From Nocardiopsis eucommiae (GTDB taxonomy: Bacteria; Actinomycetota; Actinomycetes; Streptosporangiales; Streptosporangiaceae), in NCBI GenBank assembly GCA_018388625.1, contig CP074402.1, positions 930,001 to 994,000 of the forward strand: DNA of 64,000 bases, in the 5' to 3' direction. The notes under the pieces were generated by a model. The model did not search any database and was not told where the DNA came from. It was given only the letters and a program-made list of their open reading frames with translations. A program made the position numbers and the translations under genes. The first letter of the stretch is position 1. Every line of letters starts with the position of its first letter. This document shows, in pieces, positions 63,834 through 64,000 of this stretch.

Positions 63834-64000
63834 ATGCACCCGGACTTCGCCGCACAGGCCGCCGACCTCTACCGGGCCGAGGCCGAACGGGCCGCCCGCG
63901 AGGAGCGCGCCGCGCGCCAGGCACGGAAGGAGCGGCGCGAGGAGGCCCGGAGGGTCCGAGCGGCCGAGCGGGCGGAGGGAGCCCGCCGGTCCCGCTCGGA
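63834..64000 (+). CDS. Hypothetical protein, 3' partial
   Basis: Begins MHPDFAAQAADLYRAEAER behind GCAGGGGGA, and the visible 55 residues are a highly charged Arg/Glu/Ala helix, probably coiled coil. The gene continues past the window; no family can be named. Confidence 0.5.
   Translation, partial: MHPDFAAQAADLYRAEAERAAREERAARQARKERREEARRVRAAERAEGARRSRS

Overview
The window is high-GC actinomycete chromosome. Supporting signs are WhiB7 with its leader, an AdnA/AdnB-type helicase-nuclease pair, a mycoredoxin, a UvrD2-type helicase with a tetracysteine module, MoeZ, a UPF0182 protein, GTG starts and several leaderless-looking promoters. The overall feel is Nocardiopsis or a close relative, but I cannot prove the genus. 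Gene order from the DEAD-box helicase to the UPF0182 gene resembles, from memory, the M. tuberculosis Rv3211-Rv3193c block (rhlE, ferritin-like, TetR, moeB1/moeZ, alkyltransferase-like, adnA, adnB, nudC, mrx1, uvrD2, whiB7, DUF2342, PDZ/Lon, UPF0182). The right part (HisN, RsgA, AroA) resembles the Streptomyces aroA region.

Layout. 1-9.9 kb: the 3' part of an aerolysin-like/beta-propeller protein, a Nudix hydrolase, typA, a zinc-ribbon protein next to a PHP phosphoesterase, a degenerate metallo-beta-lactamase-fold protein, an alpha/beta hydrolase and a DEAD-box helicase. 10-16.8 kb: ferritin-like protein, small membrane proteins, an MscS-like channel, TetR, moeZ and an alkyltransferase-like protein. 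16.8-24 kb: adnA and adnB. 24-31.4 kb: an accessory block (XRE regulator and alcohol dehydrogenase, a DUF222-HNH gene between inverted repeat arrays, an EF-hand protein, an AHSA1 protein, an M20 peptidase). 31.4-38.8 kb: nudC, ANTAR protein, mycoredoxin, uvrD2, tesB, the whiB7 attenuator locus and a YgjP-like peptidase. 38.8-45.5 kb: a YoeB/YefM pair with operator, Nudix, DUF2342, an SDR, moaE, a PDZ-Lon protease and a PPA1309-like protein. 45.7-52.4 kb: UPF0182, two initiator tRNAs and a MacB-like export operon. 52.5-64 kb: lipoprotein, hisN, TetR, imine-reductase-like enzyme, HxlR, rsgA, aroA, cysteine desulfurase, cyclophilin, Scr1-type regulator, amidohydrolase and the start of one more gene.

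Many conserved genes, including near-essential ones (typA, aroA, rsgA, whiB7, adnB, hisN, cysteine desulfurase), are broken by single missing bases, almost always in a run of C or G. Restoring one base gives full-length, family-typical proteins. I read this as homopolymer-deletion error in the assembly, not decay, and give the corrected gene extents. Genes therefore have nominal ends that assume one restored base per break.
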